Assembly: GCA_021229015.1 (NCBI GenBank) | Contig: CM037789.1 | Span: 40,026,926 to 40,090,925, forward strand | Length of the DNA: 64,000 bases | Direction of reading: 5' to 3' | Source of the DNA: Solen grandis | Lineage: Eukaryota; Mollusca; Bivalvia; Adapedonta; Solenidae | In this document: in pieces, positions 1 through 13,322 of the stretch | Layout of the letters: every line of letters starts with the position of its first letter | Position numbering within the stretch: the stretch's first letter is position 1 | The notes under the pieces: model-generated | What the model was told of the DNA's origin: nothing | Database searches by the model: none | The model's input: the letters and a program-made list of their open reading frames with translations, nothing else | Program-made: the position numbers and the translations under genes

Positions 1-485
1 TCTCATATTATGTAAAGTTATTATTGCAGAAAATTTTAATAGTTGTTTCATGTCTTAAACTTAATCCATACTTGAGATATTTAGCTTTAAAGATAGTTGA
101 AGTTTTTAAACATGGCAGAAAAAACTGGAAAATTTGCATGTGAGTATATGTATATTAAAACTCTATATCTTAAAAAATATTTGTCCAAAGCTCAATTCTA
201 TTGATTTTAATTAATATTTAGTTATTGTAAAACAGGAAAATGGGTTAAAATATGAACATAAAACAGTTGTTTATAAAAAAAGTGTACTTTTTTATTTTTT
301 ACCTTGTATTATTTCGACCATTTCTGAACATTTAGTGAAAATACATAAAAATGTCAATAACTTATAGTTATAAACGGTAAATTTAAATAAAAATTCACCA
401 TACAATGTGTTTTATAGTATAGATTCAGGAAATAATATCATTTTTAGGATTTTGGAAGGTCACCATTACAGTTCCAGAGCCTTAA

Positions 486-892
486 AACACACACTCACAG
501 CCCGTCTATAGAATTCCATGGTATTCCACGGTGTGCCATGGAAATCCATGGAAAAATATGCCCGAAGTATTCGGACTATCAACTTTTCCAATTACAATTA
601 AAAAAATTTGAAGAAAAAAAGGAATGCCATGGAGAACTTACGTTTGCCACGGAAATCTGCAGTTTTCCGTGGAAAGCCACGGCTTTCCGTGGAAAGCCAC
701 GGCTTTCCATGGAAATCTGCAGTTTTCCAGGAAATTTCAATTTTGCCGTGGAATTCCGCGGCTTTCCGTGGAATGCCATGGAGTATTCGGACGGATATCC
801 TCAACAATGTCCGTGGAATTCCGCGGCAAAATGCAATGTAGATGGAAATCCGCGGCAAAATTTAGATTTCCATGGAAAAAAAAGGGCTGAAA
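486..892. repeat. Array of short palindromic words (CCATGG / CCGTGG / CCGCGG)
   Basis: Dense TTTCCGTGGAAAGCCACGG-like words in varying order rather than a fixed unit. The dyads cause open frames on both strands with similar low-complexity peptides, so these are not genes. A related patch lies at 6890-7092. Confidence 0.75.
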
Positions 893-3359
893 AATAAAAA
901 AAATCTGGCTTGAAAAATCAAGATTATGTAATAAATGGCAACTTCTATAACAAGTTTGTCTATAAATCATATTAAACAGTAATTTGAATATCTAGACAAG
1001 AACATATATACATAATCATTGCATACCACAGAATGGGTCTTCTTTTTGCATAAGGGATTCTCGGCAACATAAGCATTACTTTTCATCACTTGATGAAAAC
1101 TCCAATTCTGCTTTTAATCCTTATATTTACATTATATTTTCCATCTATTTTAGATAAAATTATTACAGCAATTATTACAGCATATTTTCATTTTGATATT
1201 TAAAAAATAAACTACATCAACATACTGAATAAGTCCATACATTTGTATAGTAACTTACTGCAAACCTCACATGGACCTAATGACAATGCAACGTCTCATT
1301 AGCGAATCAAAATTATGCAACCAATGAAATGCAAACTGTCCTTTTTAGCTCTGTTAAGCGCTAATATTTTATTATAGGATTCATTTTTTCTGGTCTTTAT
1401 GCATGTGTAAAGAATGTCAAATCGTGCACAAATCTGACAAAAAGTCAAATAAGCGTGGAACCGTTGTGAACTTTCATTCAAGTTCGCATATTGTTAAACC
1501 GACCTTTAAAATGTTGATGCTTCTTTGTTTACCCGAGAAACGTAAAAGTAGTCCCGCTCCAGGGTTTTATCGAAAAATAAAAGTCTTAAAAAAAAAAAAA
1601 ATTGATGTTGTCCAATGAAAATGTTTTAAATACAAAATTATATGATAAATGAGATTGGAATTATTGGGAAATGAAATGCAGTTAACCTATACAGTTAATT
1701 TAAAGACGATATCTAGATTTTCTTCCCTCCCATAGACTTTTTTCATTTTTTTATATTTTGTAGGAATAAGTTTGAGAAATTCAAAAATGCAAATAAAAAA
1801 AGGGTCACCGAACTCGTTTTTGAGATATAGCTCAATTTCATAGTAGGTGTAGATGTCATTTCTGGAACTGATTCAGCATCAAATACAGTACATACTGATA
1901 TGTACATACTGATATGTAAATGTTGGTTAAAAAGACAAAACATAACTGAGTGCATTATCTTTTCACCTATAAAATTTAATATGATATTTATTTCATTGAT
2001 ATAAATGCTTATACAGTGTCTGTGGTGGTATCTAATATCAAAACTACATTTCATAGTGGTGGGCTAGTGTGAAAAATAGTCCCACAAGTTCAACAACTTT
2101 TCACACTAAATCTTCAAAATCAAAAATCTTCATTGATTTTATTTGAATAATATCTACTGAAGACATACATATGTAAAAAACAATGGGTCATTATGTAAAC
2201 CCCGACATTTGATAAAATATTAAAAAAAGTTGTCATTATCAGTAACCATCATAATGTAACTGGTATTGTTTTCTTATTTACAGTATTTTATCATAATAGT
2301 GAAAATAATTTTTAAAAAGATGTACTAGATCTATAAATACCAAAGGATCACAAAATGAGATGCTCTCTGTGTCCTTGACCTTGTTTTTAAAGCTCAATGA
2401 TAATTGGAAAAATGTCAAATTTTGACACATTATAGTTAATATCTGTAGAAATGCCACATGCAAACTAAAACCATGATATTTATTTATTAATTATTTCTAT
2501 GAAGAATTTTTAATATTTAGAACCACTTTCTAAAATTTCATAAATACGCATAAATTTGGATGTTTTTAAAAATACACATTCTTTGGTTTCAAACTATAAA
2601 CTACTTCGGTTCATTCAGATAACATAATGATAATTAAACATGATATATCATTATTGCATACAGTGGATTTTAAAAAAGTGCTTTACACAGAAATATTAAA
2701 AATATACATACATGTACCAGGCTGTCCCAAAATAGCACACTTATTCATGCTTTACTTTTGCTATCCATTACAGCATAAAAACTTGTGTTTACATGTTTAA
2801 CCATTCATTTGCAATAGTGTGATATACTAAATCGATAAGGGTAAATCTAATCATTTTCAATCAATGTATTTTCTGAACTCAGCGTCAAGTTCTAAGCTGT
2901 TTGCCAATCAAACACAAATTTTTTGGCATTTAGCATTCTGAAACAAGAACGTGTTTGGTAAACACAAATGCTCCCGGCTCAAAATCTTGTCAGTAACAAT
3001 ATTTCAAAAAATGTTTACGCATTCACTCAGTTATGGACAGAAAAATTGCCAAAAGAAATTGTAAACATAGTTATATAACTTGACAGAGTCATGGCATTTT
3101 GTAGTTGTGAAAAATATAAGTTGGCAAGTCATTGCTATGACTTGTAATGAAGTTGAAAAAATATTCAACTTTATCAAAAATATATAAATGCAAGACTTTA
3201 CCATGAACCCAGAGACCCTAAACTCCATCCAAACTTAAAGGATCACCTATGGTATGTTCCTTGTAAATATGAGACATCGGTAAAAAATACAAAGGCTATA
3301 AAAAAAGTGTAAAAAGATCTATTGTCATCAAATTCTCCCTTCCCTTATCGAAATGAAAT
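893..3359. other. No gene seen
   Basis: AT-rich, unstructured sequence. The longest open stretches lack splice-bounded coding character and are interrupted by poly-A and poly-T tracts. CpG-poor throughout. Confidence 0.5.
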
Positions 3360-3690
3360 GGCTTGAAACACCATTGAATTACCATTTCTCTTAGCAGAAC
3401 CAAATGTAGCACAACCATTGAAACTCCATCAAAACACCATTGAAATTCAATTGAAACACCATTGAAACTCCATTGAAATGAGCCGAAATATGCAAATGAG
3501 CTCTCCCTAAAAAATGAAAAATTATTTTCAATGGTATCCAATGAGGAATTTTAATGGAATAAAATGTTTTTTTTCAATGGTATTTTTGGTGGTGTCATTT
3601 TACATAAAGTAATGGTGAATCAATGATTTAAAATGAAATATCAATACTTCAATGGTAATTAATGTAAATTCAATGGTGCCAAATAATACT
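3360..3690. repeat. CAATGG / CCATTG word array
   Basis: CACCATTGAAACTCCATTGA and its relatives occupy the left half, and CAATGGTATTTTTGG-like complements the right half from about 3530. The whole is a loose inverted arrangement around 3500-3530. Confidence 0.6.
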
Positions 3691-4056
3691 CATGCAGTGA
3701 GTATGGTGGACCAGGGGATTTAATTGGCAACATGGCTGGATACAAAAATAATTTTTATTCATGTCATCACATCCGTATCAACAGTCTAAACAATCTTTTT
3801 TTTTTCCAAACAAATTACAGTGACCAACATGGATATTGATTCCCATGCTTAAGAGCAGTATCCGGTTTCATCTTTATTAATGTTTTTTGTTTTTTCATAA
3901 TGCACTATAGCCTATTTTCCAAGTCCTGAACAACCTCCTCTTTCTCCACCTATTGTATTAAAAACACTTATAACATTTTTAAAACTTATTATGCCACCTG
4001 TTGGATGCCTTGAATTCATGAAGTCCAAGTTCCAAAGCGATTTTCCTTGAATTCAC

Positions 4057-5063
4057 TTAGATCAGTGGTCCTGATGATCCAATGCGCCATGGGTCAGAGA
4101 TCAGTTTCCACTTTGAAAGAGGAATGTCAAGTCCTTGTTGACATTCCTGAACATATGCTGATGTTACACATAAATTTACATTGAAATTCTGCTCATCTTC
4201 TGCAAGGACTTCAGCTTTCTTCCTCCCACATGTCTGAAACTTAAAAAAGAAAAAAAGAAAAGTAAAATGATTTTAAAGTAAAATAACTAAGAAGCGCAAA
4301 GCCTATAGCTGCCTTTGTATTTAAACATTTAGTGTTTACTCAGATTTGATCATTGATCCTTATTCCCATTCATACCACTATTAATAATAAAGATGAAGTT
4401 CTGACTGTGCATGCAAATGTGTAAAACCAAATTTTCTCATCATTATAAATTCCAAAATATTTTTCCATCTTACAATGTCAGTTAACTAGGAGAAATTGAG
4501 TTCAGCCACAATCAAACTCAGTTGCAATAGAAGTAATATGACAGCTATTATTTGAAACTAAGTTTGAGAGATATAGTGCTGTTACACTGCAGCATCACGC
4601 CATAGATAGTTGGCATGACACCACTCCCAAGTTGCATTATCCCCAACACCACGACTGGGACCTATTCTAATATGCTGAGCACCAAACAAGGGAGATACAG
4701 TGCCATTTTCCTTTTACAACTTTCATACGTTGCTGCTAGGGACAGGAACCCATGGCTTCCAGTTCCAGAGGCAGACATTCTTACCACTGGGGACAGTGTT
4801 ATGTAAGGTAAACTGCCTGTCTAATAAACTACCATGAAAAAGGTAAAGGCAGTAGCATTGTGGATGTCTCAAGTTGTTCTTTGATATGTGACACTTCAGT
4901 TTTCAAGGATCATAGAAACTTTTCTTTTTCTCAAAAAATGTATTCATTTCTAGAATAAGAGTCTATTTACCTTTTGTTAATCACTATGATCCAAAGTCTG
5001 TGTTGTTTACAAAGTGGACAAGAGGAGGCATCATCCTTGTTGAAAACATGGCTGGACATGTTG
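4057..5063 (-). CDS. Unrecognised minus-strand gene, two candidate exons
   Basis: Exon 4971-5063 (tttattttag acceptor, AAAAG/GTAAAT donor) is open in one frame only and reads MSSHVFNKDDASSCPLCKQH, with a CPLC pair. Exon 4057-4233 (gtttcag acceptor) is open for 58 codons to TAA at 4057-4059. It reads TCGRKKAEVLAEDEQ, then NLCVTSAYVQECQQGLDIPL, faintly like the C8 module of von Willebrand-type proteins. The phases do not join directly (two bases over into phase 0), so another exon would be needed between them; a SINE fragment occupies 4563-4797. The upstream ATG-GT pair at 5694-5715 (MNPFYDE) may or may not belong. Function unknown. Confidence 0.4.
4563..4797 (-). mobile_element. Old SINE fragment
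   Basis: Matches the SINE family of 46506 through ATATAGTGCTGTTACACTGC, GTTGGCATGACACCAC and TAATATGCTGAGCACCAAAC; head and tail are eroded. It lies between the two unrecognised exons at 4.1 and 5.0 kb. Confidence 0.6.
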
Positions 5064-6404
5064 CTAAAATAAAACAAAAAAGTTGTGTTAAATCAATCAG
5101 ATTTCATTTTATTACAGCAATGACAATGGACATAATATAGCTGAATTTTATTCAGCATTCAATGTTAAAAAATTACAAGTCACTGCCAGCAGTTGGTCAT
5201 GAACAAATATTCCAACAGAAATTCTTATACATCTAAAGGAGTAAATAATGTTTTTTTCCTTAAATTTTTATAGATCTACATGTAAGTTAACCAAGCGATG
5301 ATTAAGTGTAAACCAAAATGAGTTTTTATTGCGGATCGCACGTTTGTTAACAGATTTATTGTATATACAATGATTTTTCACCAAGGCCTTCCTTTTTTAA
5401 AAATTAAGTACGATGCTAACCTGCGATCGATTTTTTTTTTTTTTTTAAATTTCCTGAAAGGTTAATTTGCACATGTTGAACACAAATATATATATATATA
5501 TTCTGGAAAGCAAATAAAAGAAATGCGATTCAACTAAACATTGTATGGATTGTGTTATACATCGACGGGCAGAAAATAATCTCATAGCCATTTGCAGACG
5601 AAACAAAGTCACTTATTTTTTTTATCGATAAATGGAAAGTAATTTCATTACAAACATAATTATAATACTCATAACTATATTGAATATTCTTACCTTCGTC
5701 ATAAAATGGATTCATCTGCGAAAATATTGCGAATCAATAACGTTATCACCTATTGTTTTACACTGTTTGTTGTTTGTCGTTCTTTTCAAAATGGCGAATT
5801 GATGCACCGTTGCGTTATTTCGGTTTTCAAATTTAAAAGAGGGAAAGTTAAGATCAGTTACGAAACAAAAACTGGGTTCGAAATAAGGTTTAAAGAGTGG
5901 GTTGTCCAAAAAAAAATATAAATATAAGTAAAAATCATTGATCTACGTAGAAATTAGCGTCAATTTTTCGGCACTACTTTTCCTCGTAGGATTGTCCTAC
6001 AACCTTGCAAAAACTTCCGAACTTTTATTCGGGGCGCGGTTAATTCGAACGAAAACATTCGTAACCTTTTTTTTCGATGCGTAACAGTTTTCAAAAAAAA
6101 AAAAAAAGAAAAGTGAATCACCTAAGATTTCTGTTAAAACATCAGTTTAAAAGGTCATAGTAATACGTGCAGTTATATGTAGTTAAGTTTAATCGTTTTT
6201 GTTTCAATCTAATATCCAATAAGCTTTTAAGCTTTCGATTTAATCCTATTTTGACCTCTACAAAATTTGTTCAAATTGTTCTGGTTAGTTAATATAAAAG
6301 GTCACAAAATCAAAAGGGTTGTTTTAATGTAAATCTTTGAATTTCTTGTACACTTGTAAAACCATGTCTTTATCACAGTGTTGGTAATGTTTTATTATGA
6401 CCTA

Positions 6405-6690
6405 CCATGCTGATCAGCCATGGTTGACCATGGTCCAGCCATGGTTGACCATGTGTCTTTTTTAAACCCATTTAATTTTTCCTGGTACCATGTTTGTTAT
6501 ATCCATGATCGACCATGGTCATAACATGGCAGACCATGTTCAATCTATCAAAGCTTATTTCTACCATGGCTGACCATGGCTGCCCATGGTTATACCATGG
6601 CCGACCATGTTTGATTTCATGTATTTGATGGGCAACATGGATGATCATCAAAATGAATGAAATACAATGGTGACCATGGTCATAATTTCG
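6405..6690. repeat. CCATGG-word array
   Basis: GACCATGG / CCATGGTC words recur roughly every 10-25 bases (for example CCATGGTTGACCATGGTCC near 6419). No constant period. The adjacent patch at 6890-7092 uses TTCCGTGGAAAT and TCCATGGATTTCCATGG. Confidence 0.7.
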
Positions 6691-7884
6691 CTTGGGATTT
6701 GAATTTACCGTCGCTGCGACAGTATTTCAGTCATATAGTGATTTCATGATTATATTGTTTTCTTTATAGTCCAGAAATATAGAAAAAAAATCTAAGTTCA
6801 AATTTTCCATTGATTAAAAACATCTAAGTTATTTTTCCATCCCAAAAATTATCTAAGTTATTTTCCATGCTATTTTCCGTCCCAAAATTTGACTAGTCCA
6901 ACTTTCCGTGGCATAATTTGAAGATTCCGTGGAAATCTATTGATGGTTTTACTGTGTCCGCGGAAATCCATGCAAAATTTGACGGCAAATAATGTTATCA
7001 ACAAATTTCCGTGGAAGATTTTGATATTCTGTGGATTTCCATCAATTTCCATCCAAGTTTCCATGGATTTCCATGGAAATCCATGGAAAATGCCTAATGA
7101 CCATGGCACATGTAGAGACGGGAGACAAGTGAATTATATCTAAGTCTTTAAATTAATTTATTTTACAACAAGAAAATTACCAAGAAACAGCTGATTTCTC
7201 CATACTGCCTGGGTTTTTTTTTTTCTTTCAACGCCCGAATAGTCAGCCCTTTAATAATTTAAATTTAACGGTTTGACAGATTGCGGGAAAATATCGCAAT
7301 ATCGCTGACCAATTTCGCAGCGTAAAAATCCGAATCATCCCGAAATGTACTGCGCTGCTGGTCCAGGTTGTTGTCCTTTTCTCGGATTCGCATATATTTC
7401 AAACAAATAAACATACAAAGGAGGATTATTTTCACGACAATTTTGTATATTTCGATAGAGAATATTTATTTTGAGTGATTCCGTATGTTAACTTCATAGA
7501 TTATTTTAATGATTTAAAAAAAAACGGAGTTGAAGCGAGTCGACCCCTGAAAAGATGGTCACCCTTGTTGATTTTTGTATGTACAGTGTGTGTGTGTGTG
7601 TGTGGTGTGTGTGGTGTTTTGGGAGCAAGTCCCTGTGAATCCCACCCCTCTGTGCCCCCTCCCTGATTTCAATTTCATCTTGTGTAACATCCACTCTACA
7701 CACTGGAAAGAAATAAAAAACAAAATGAAGTGTCGTTAAAGTTCAAAGGGTTTGAAACTAACACAAGCCAAGTGCATTTTCCCTTTTAAAACTTGGAAAC
7801 AGCTTCTTTGAGATGCCGCTTATAAAAAACATAAAAGACTTTTGTTTTAACAGTTGTTTGGTTTGGATTTATAGAGCTATACAC

Positions 7885-8037
7885 CTGCCTGTGTTCAATA
7901 GGCGAAGCGCTACAAGCAAGCCCCTCAACATCGAAGATTGTCGCAAACGAACGCTTGGTTTTTGAGAAGCGATATCCAAAATGGGGATACAGAATCAGTT
8001 CTAGCCATTCTCTTGGAAGATTTCGCCGAAGACACAT
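7885..8037 (-). CDS. Candidate first exon, function unknown
   Basis: An open stretch from ATG at 8037 down to CAGGCAG/GTGTAT at 7885 codes 51 residues beginning MCLRRNLPREWLELILYPHF. It sits in locally CpG-richer sequence, and its composition (Trp, Arg, mixed codons) differs from the AT-rich background. A possible next exon begins after tttctttccag near 7703. I do not recognise the protein and cannot connect it to the exons at 4-5.7 kb. Confidence 0.3.
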
Positions 8038-8866
8038 GACGAGACAAATTCTCGATAAACGGCATTCATAAAATTCCTCATCCGATATTCTTTTAGGTAA
8101 CGAGTGTATGATTTAGTTTACTTTAGACTTTTATCATGTTATTTTCGAAAAATCAAAAGTTTGAATAAGACGCTCATCGGTCCTCGGCTGAACGTACTAA
8201 ATAAAAGAGAGCTTATTAAAAACAAAACCCACTCATTTCTCTATTTGTATTAAAACATATACCTATATATGATTAACCAAAGTTAGAAAGGATGTCGCTG
8301 GGCCCGGACATAAAGTATAACGTTATTAGATTGATTACACATGCATTATTTTGGTTACATCATGTCCGAGTAAAGTTTTTCATGATTTCTCGACGATATT
8401 ATCATTGGGATTATCAAAGCAGAAAATCGATCGGCATATACAAGGTCAATCATTTCTTGATAAACAAACCTGACTTTTTTTTTTGAATTGGAGGAAAATT
8501 GTCCCAAAGCTTGAATACAACCATGTCATTTTTTTTTTAGATTGAACTGAAAGTTATATACCATATCAATCAGTGTGTCAACACAACTAGTGCTAGCTTG
8601 TGACGTCACGTCTCTATTTATAGAACGTTTCTTACATATATCCTTTTTTAATTGAGGAAACTCACGCCCGGGGCCCTATGGTTTATAATACTGTGATGGC
8701 TATTTTTTAAGTTCAGGAGTTGTTTCAGGTCCCGGGAATTCAGAACGCCCTTAGTTTATTAGGCCAATTAATCTTTAAACCTCATAAATATATGAAGGTG
8801 TTTATAGTTTTAAACTGTAACCAGTTGTAGGTTTTTGGTGATAAAACAATTTGCAATAAGACATGA

Positions 8867-8932
8867 CTTGATAGCTCAATCGGTTGAGTGCAGCAAAAAC
8901 CCTGAGGCCCTTGGTTGGAATTCCTGGTCCAC
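8867..8932 (+). repeat. tRNA-like SINE head fragment
   Basis: ATAGCTCAATCGGTTGAGTG resembles box A, and GGTTGGAATTCCTGG a damaged box B. No tRNA cloverleaf closes, so it is a SINE remnant and not a tRNA gene. Confidence 0.4.
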
Positions 8933-9272
8933 CTGTTACAAAATATCGGATATCTTTAATAACTTAGATATCCTGGAAACTAATGGAATTTATATCCTAA
9001 GGAGCTTTATGAATCCCGTCCCATATGTGTTTTACAATTTCCAATAACCATTTCCCAATTCTTTTTGCAATTTATCTTACAATCAAGGATTTGTTGTTTA
9101 TGTATACCTCATATTATTGGGGCAAAAAAAGTTTATATATCATTGTACATTCTTTTCTTAATTTCTAATAAAGATTTTTAATTCTAATGTTCAGGTGTGA
9201 TTCCCAGTTGGCTGAGGGACATGCAGAGGAGCCCAAAAAGGGGATTGAAGGATATGTGGATATATCGTTCCC

Positions 9273-11150
9273 CATTATTCAGATGTAGACTTCAGAGCAC
9301 ATTTCCGCATGACAAGACCAACATTTCAGGTATTTATTTTAGTGTCTCAATCATTAAAATTTTCTAAAAAAATACCACACAAAATTTGCAGGTTGAATTT
9401 CATGTGTTATTTTTTTTTGGTTAATTGGGAAAACAAAACCAAAATAGTGCTCATAATTTAATGATTTTTCAGTAAAATTCAATTTCAATAATGATACACT
9501 TTACTTTTTACTGTCTATGGTATGTGTCATTAATGATAACACGCAGGTTACTTTAATTGCTTTGTTAAAGTATGCACAAACATTTTAATAGTTTATGTTA
9601 CTTTGTCCCTAGTGCGATTTTTGCCACAATAATGTTGATTTATGTTTTCATACCCAGCATTTTAAAATGAATATTACACTGTACTCTTTTCACTATGCAT
9701 CTATATGAGCTTTTAAGGGTTTGTATTATCATTTTTATTCTCATATTTTTTTAAAAAACTCTGTGAAGCTGTCGCACCATCCCTGACAAGAGAAAGGGTT
9801 TTGACTGTGGAGAAGAAGCTCTTTGTCTACAGTATGGATGCTGGCAAACAAGGAGTGTTATAGAAGTGTGGCAGATCGATTTGATATGAGTAAAGGTCAT
9901 TTAACCCAATAAAAACTATTAAGACTTTGCTTGGACAAAATATTTAAACACTTAAATTTTGACATGTCAAGTTTATACTAAGGTTAATGATTTTATAGCA
10001 AGATAACATGTAAATCAATAATTCAGATGTATATTTAAAAGGGAACAAATTCAACAGGCAAATAGTTAATATAATATGACAAGCATCACACCTGGCTTGT
10101 TGGAAATGTTAAGTTAGATATTGAGTATGAACAGAGAATACAAATGAGTATATTTTTGCATCATTAGTAGTTGTGAGACATACATACATACTACATACTA
10201 CATAATGTATAACATACATAAAATACATACATACATCACCATACATACATACATACATAATGTTTTACAACATTTGCCTCATTATATTAAGATTTTTTCA
10301 GGTACTCTTCACCACACTGTCCTTGGAGTTTGTCATGCATAGCCTCTGAAAGGATGATGGGTGATTTAATTCAATTCCCAAATGACAAAACGAAATGAAA
10401 CTGGTGGCAGAGGGATTCAAACAACGCTGGGGATTCCCTGGAGTAGTTGGGGCCATTGATGGGACACTATACCCATCCTGCCCTAAATCTGAACATCGGG
10501 CTCTTACATAAATAGACATGGAATGTCATCTATGAATCTTCAGGTTATTTTTGATCATCAGCTGCATTTCGGGGATGTTTGCGCAGGGGGGGCCCCGGGT
10601 CGTACATGATGCTCGGGTTACGGAACAGTCCTGTTGCAGAATTAGTGGATCATCTCCCAGATGATTATCATCTGTTGGGAGATTCTGCATACCCCTTTAT
10701 CTCAACACATGATAGTGCCTTATAGAGTAATGGCTGTCTGGACAATGTGCAGAAAAAATTCAACAAAATGCCATGCATCAACACGTGTAGAGGTGGAGAG
10801 GGCCATAGGTCCCCTCAAGGGTAAATTTAGGAGATTAAGTACTTGGACATGTGCTGGAGTATGAAATTCCATCTGTAATTGTGTCATGTTGTGAGCTTCA
10901 TAACTTTATATTGAACCAATGAAGGGGTAGAGGAGATGGACAATTTGGATGTGGGCAGGTGTTTGAACATGATGAAGAAGTAGAAGCGCAGCATTTGTGG
11001 TGGTCTCCAGTCAGCAGAACAAAAAAAGAATGGACATTGCTCTTTCACTGTGAACGAGCTGAAAAAAAATTGAAGTTTATAAAAGAAATGTTAACTATGG
11101 TGGCATATTTCTGCCAGCCACTTATCCATTTAGCAAAGTTGAAAAATTTG
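9273..11150 (+). pseudogene. PIF/Harbinger transposase relic
   Basis: Pieces of a Harbinger-type DDE transposase appear in order. HYSDVDFRAHFRMTRPTFQ at 9273-9329 is followed by a GT donor. Then APSLTRERVLTVEKK and ANKECYRSVADRFDMSKG lie at about 9774-9893, with a frame break between. GVVGAIDGTLYP has the first aspartate at 10458-10460, LLGDSAYP the second at 10681-10683, and VEVERAIGPLKGKFRRL the glutamate at 10796-10798. The three catalytic codons are in three different frames, and a TAA interrupts shortly after the first. A C-terminal piece (ELHNFIL) follows near 10900. It is a dead copy. Its partner type, a Myb/SANT-like gene, lies 4-10 kb away in convergent orientation; whether the two share an origin cannot be told. 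Confidence 0.82.
10178..10262. repeat. CATA microsatellite
   Basis: Repeats of CATACATACATA, interrupted, inside the Harbinger relic between its second and third blocks. Confidence 0.85.
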
Positions 11151-11548
11151 TGAAAATTGTCACATATTAGTTAGTATTTTGGCAAGTTAAAAAATTTTAA
11201 AGTTACCCACTTAGGGTATTTTAAACAGAATTTGATGTCTGTTAGTGCCACTACTGCCAGCCACATTATCACCTACGATAACTGAATACCCTCACTTTCA
11301 AGTAAGTCAATTAAATTTTTTGGATAACAAGCAACTTTTCACATTATTTTATGGAAAAATTCATGATATCTAGTTACACTATGTGAATATGTAGCTGGCA
11401 GTAGTGGGCACAAAAAGGCATCAAATTGGTTAAAAATCCCCTAAGTGGATGACTTGAAGATTTTCAACATGCCAGATAATAACTGGATATGTGATATTTG
11501 TACGGAAAAAATCAACATAGCTTAGTGGATAAGTAGCTGGCAGAAATA
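11104..11548. mobile_element. Fold-back inverted repeat (about 180-bp arms) after the transposase relic
   Basis: The left arm starts TTTCTGCCAGCCACTTATCC near 11107, and the right arm ends in its imperfect complement GGATAAGTAGCTGGCAGAAA near 11547. The inner parts also pair (CCACTTAGGG with CCCCTAAGTGG; CACTACTGCCAGCCAC with GTAGCTGGCAGTAGTG). The spacer is roughly 11290-11370. This is the shape of a fold-back MITE. It begins where the transposase reading ends. Confidence 0.6.
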
Positions 11549-12009
11549 GTTCCCATAGTCAACAAATAAAGGGGAAATGTTACATAATTACATGTACTGT
11601 GCAATATCTATGTCTGTTATTATTCTATGGTTATCTTTCAAACATCCACTGCCTGTGCCCATTGGTCATAATACCAAGAGCATTCACAATTTATTGAGGG
11701 TTTGCATGTTTAAATTCTGGCAAACTATTATTCTAAGTTTTTTTGCTATGAAACATATGTAACTTCTTTTGACTTACACTTCGGCTGAGAGGTGTCTTTT
11801 GATATTTGGTGTGATGTTGCAGTGAGTTAGTGCAATGTTTTGGATCCATTAGGCACCAGCATTATTTCCTTGTAATTATCATAGTTGATAATTAAAGGAC
11901 ATAAAAAATGCTGAATAGATGTTAAAACCACTGAGGCAGATTTTCATTTTAAATAACAATAAGAAATGCAGTTTAAGTAATAAGTCGTTTCATGACCTGT
12001 GCACGGTCA

Positions 12010-12276
12010 ACGACTTTACAGTGTTTCCCCCGATCATCAGAGTCAGACTATTATATCTAATATCAATCCCCCGGGGGAGTCTTTCCCTCTGTTTGACAGC
12101 CCACACCTGGCTTCGAGGAATTAAACTGCCTCTCAGGTACCCGTTACTACCTGGGTGGAGTGAAACCCAATGCAGGATATTTCTTGTTCAAGGAAATTAG
12201 CAGTGTCCATAGAGGACTTGAACCCTGGGACCCCTCGATCTTGAGCGCATGTCCTCCCACGGACCACTGTCCTCAT
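12010..12276 (-). mobile_element. tRNA-derived SINE, second type
   Basis: The minus-strand head near 12276 (GGACAGTGGTCCGTGGGAGG) is followed by GGTCCCAGGGTTCAAGTCCT, a box-B-like motif. The body differs from the main SINE family, and parts of it (GGGGGAGTCTTTCCCTCTG) are GC-richer than their surroundings. Confidence 0.55.
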
Positions 12277-13012
12277 CAAATTATATTTTTGAATTGTAAT
12301 ATTTCAAAACAAAGGTTTAGCTGGCAGCTTTACACCTTATAGCAGGATTTGTCAATGAACCATACTTTTTGTCTGTATGACGTGGTAAATTGTAATTCAT
12401 ACTCATATATTTAAGTGAAATGAAATATGTGCATCTCTATGTATGGGCTAAAAAAATATAGATTCAAAGATGGTGCTTGCTAAAATTTATTTTTTTACCA
12501 GTACATGTTATATATGTAAATGGTTCATACAGTTGGACTGACTTTGTCTATTCTTTTAATGATAGCGGGTCCAAAAAAACATTTATTTGATACATCTAAA
12601 TAACACATATGTCCATTGATATAAAGTAACTAAACAGTTCAGATAATAAAGTACACATGGCCTGGGGTCAACTGGCCAGTTTGATGATGGAAAATCATAA
12701 ATTAGTTTCTAAAAATTGAAACTTTTTAAACTGAATTATTAAAAAAGAATAAAAAATTTATTCTGAAACCGATGGAAATGAGATGAAAGGAAAACATGAT
12801 ACTTAAATTATTCAGTTTCAGTAAACTCTGACTTAGTTTGGAAACAAAAAGGCGAAAAAAATTATGCTGAGAAACTTCCTTATATTCAGTAAAAAACGGG
12901 AGCTGTAAGGCATCAACCCTTGACTGTTTCAGTTAATCAGTTCTTGTCAATAATTAAACATGGCAGGTTTTTTTTTTAACATAAACCAGTGCTGATTATA
13001 TCTTCGCAAATT

Positions 13013-13322
13013 CTAACTAGAACTATGTCCAAAGGACACGGATGCCCCCACTATGCAGATGTGCTAAATAAAAACAAGAGCATGTATATCTCTGTAAGTT
13101 TAGGTGTGTAGTATTTTAAAAAATATTAACAATAAAATTATAAGGGCATTTGCGGAAAATTCCTTTACCATCATTGCACCTTTAGTGTCATCTGAAATAT
13201 TACCAAAATCTGCCAAAGTTTAAGAGGAGTTCCCTTTTAAAAAATTACGAGACGTACGGACACAGAATTTATGGACAGACGGGACAAGTGCAAGCTTATG
13301 CTCCACTTTGTTGGGCATAAAA
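13013..13322. mobile_element. Short element with TGCCCCC ends
   Basis: AACTAGAACTATGTCCAAAG then GATGCCCCCAC at one end; ACGAGACGTACGGACACAG and TTGTTGGGCATAAAA at the other. It resembles a single-unit version of the element at 61927-62898. Confidence 0.5.

Noticed and set aside
538..970. Overlapping open frames of 66-119 codons on both strands
   Set aside because: All arise from the palindromic word array; peptides are low-complexity and the two strands mirror each other.
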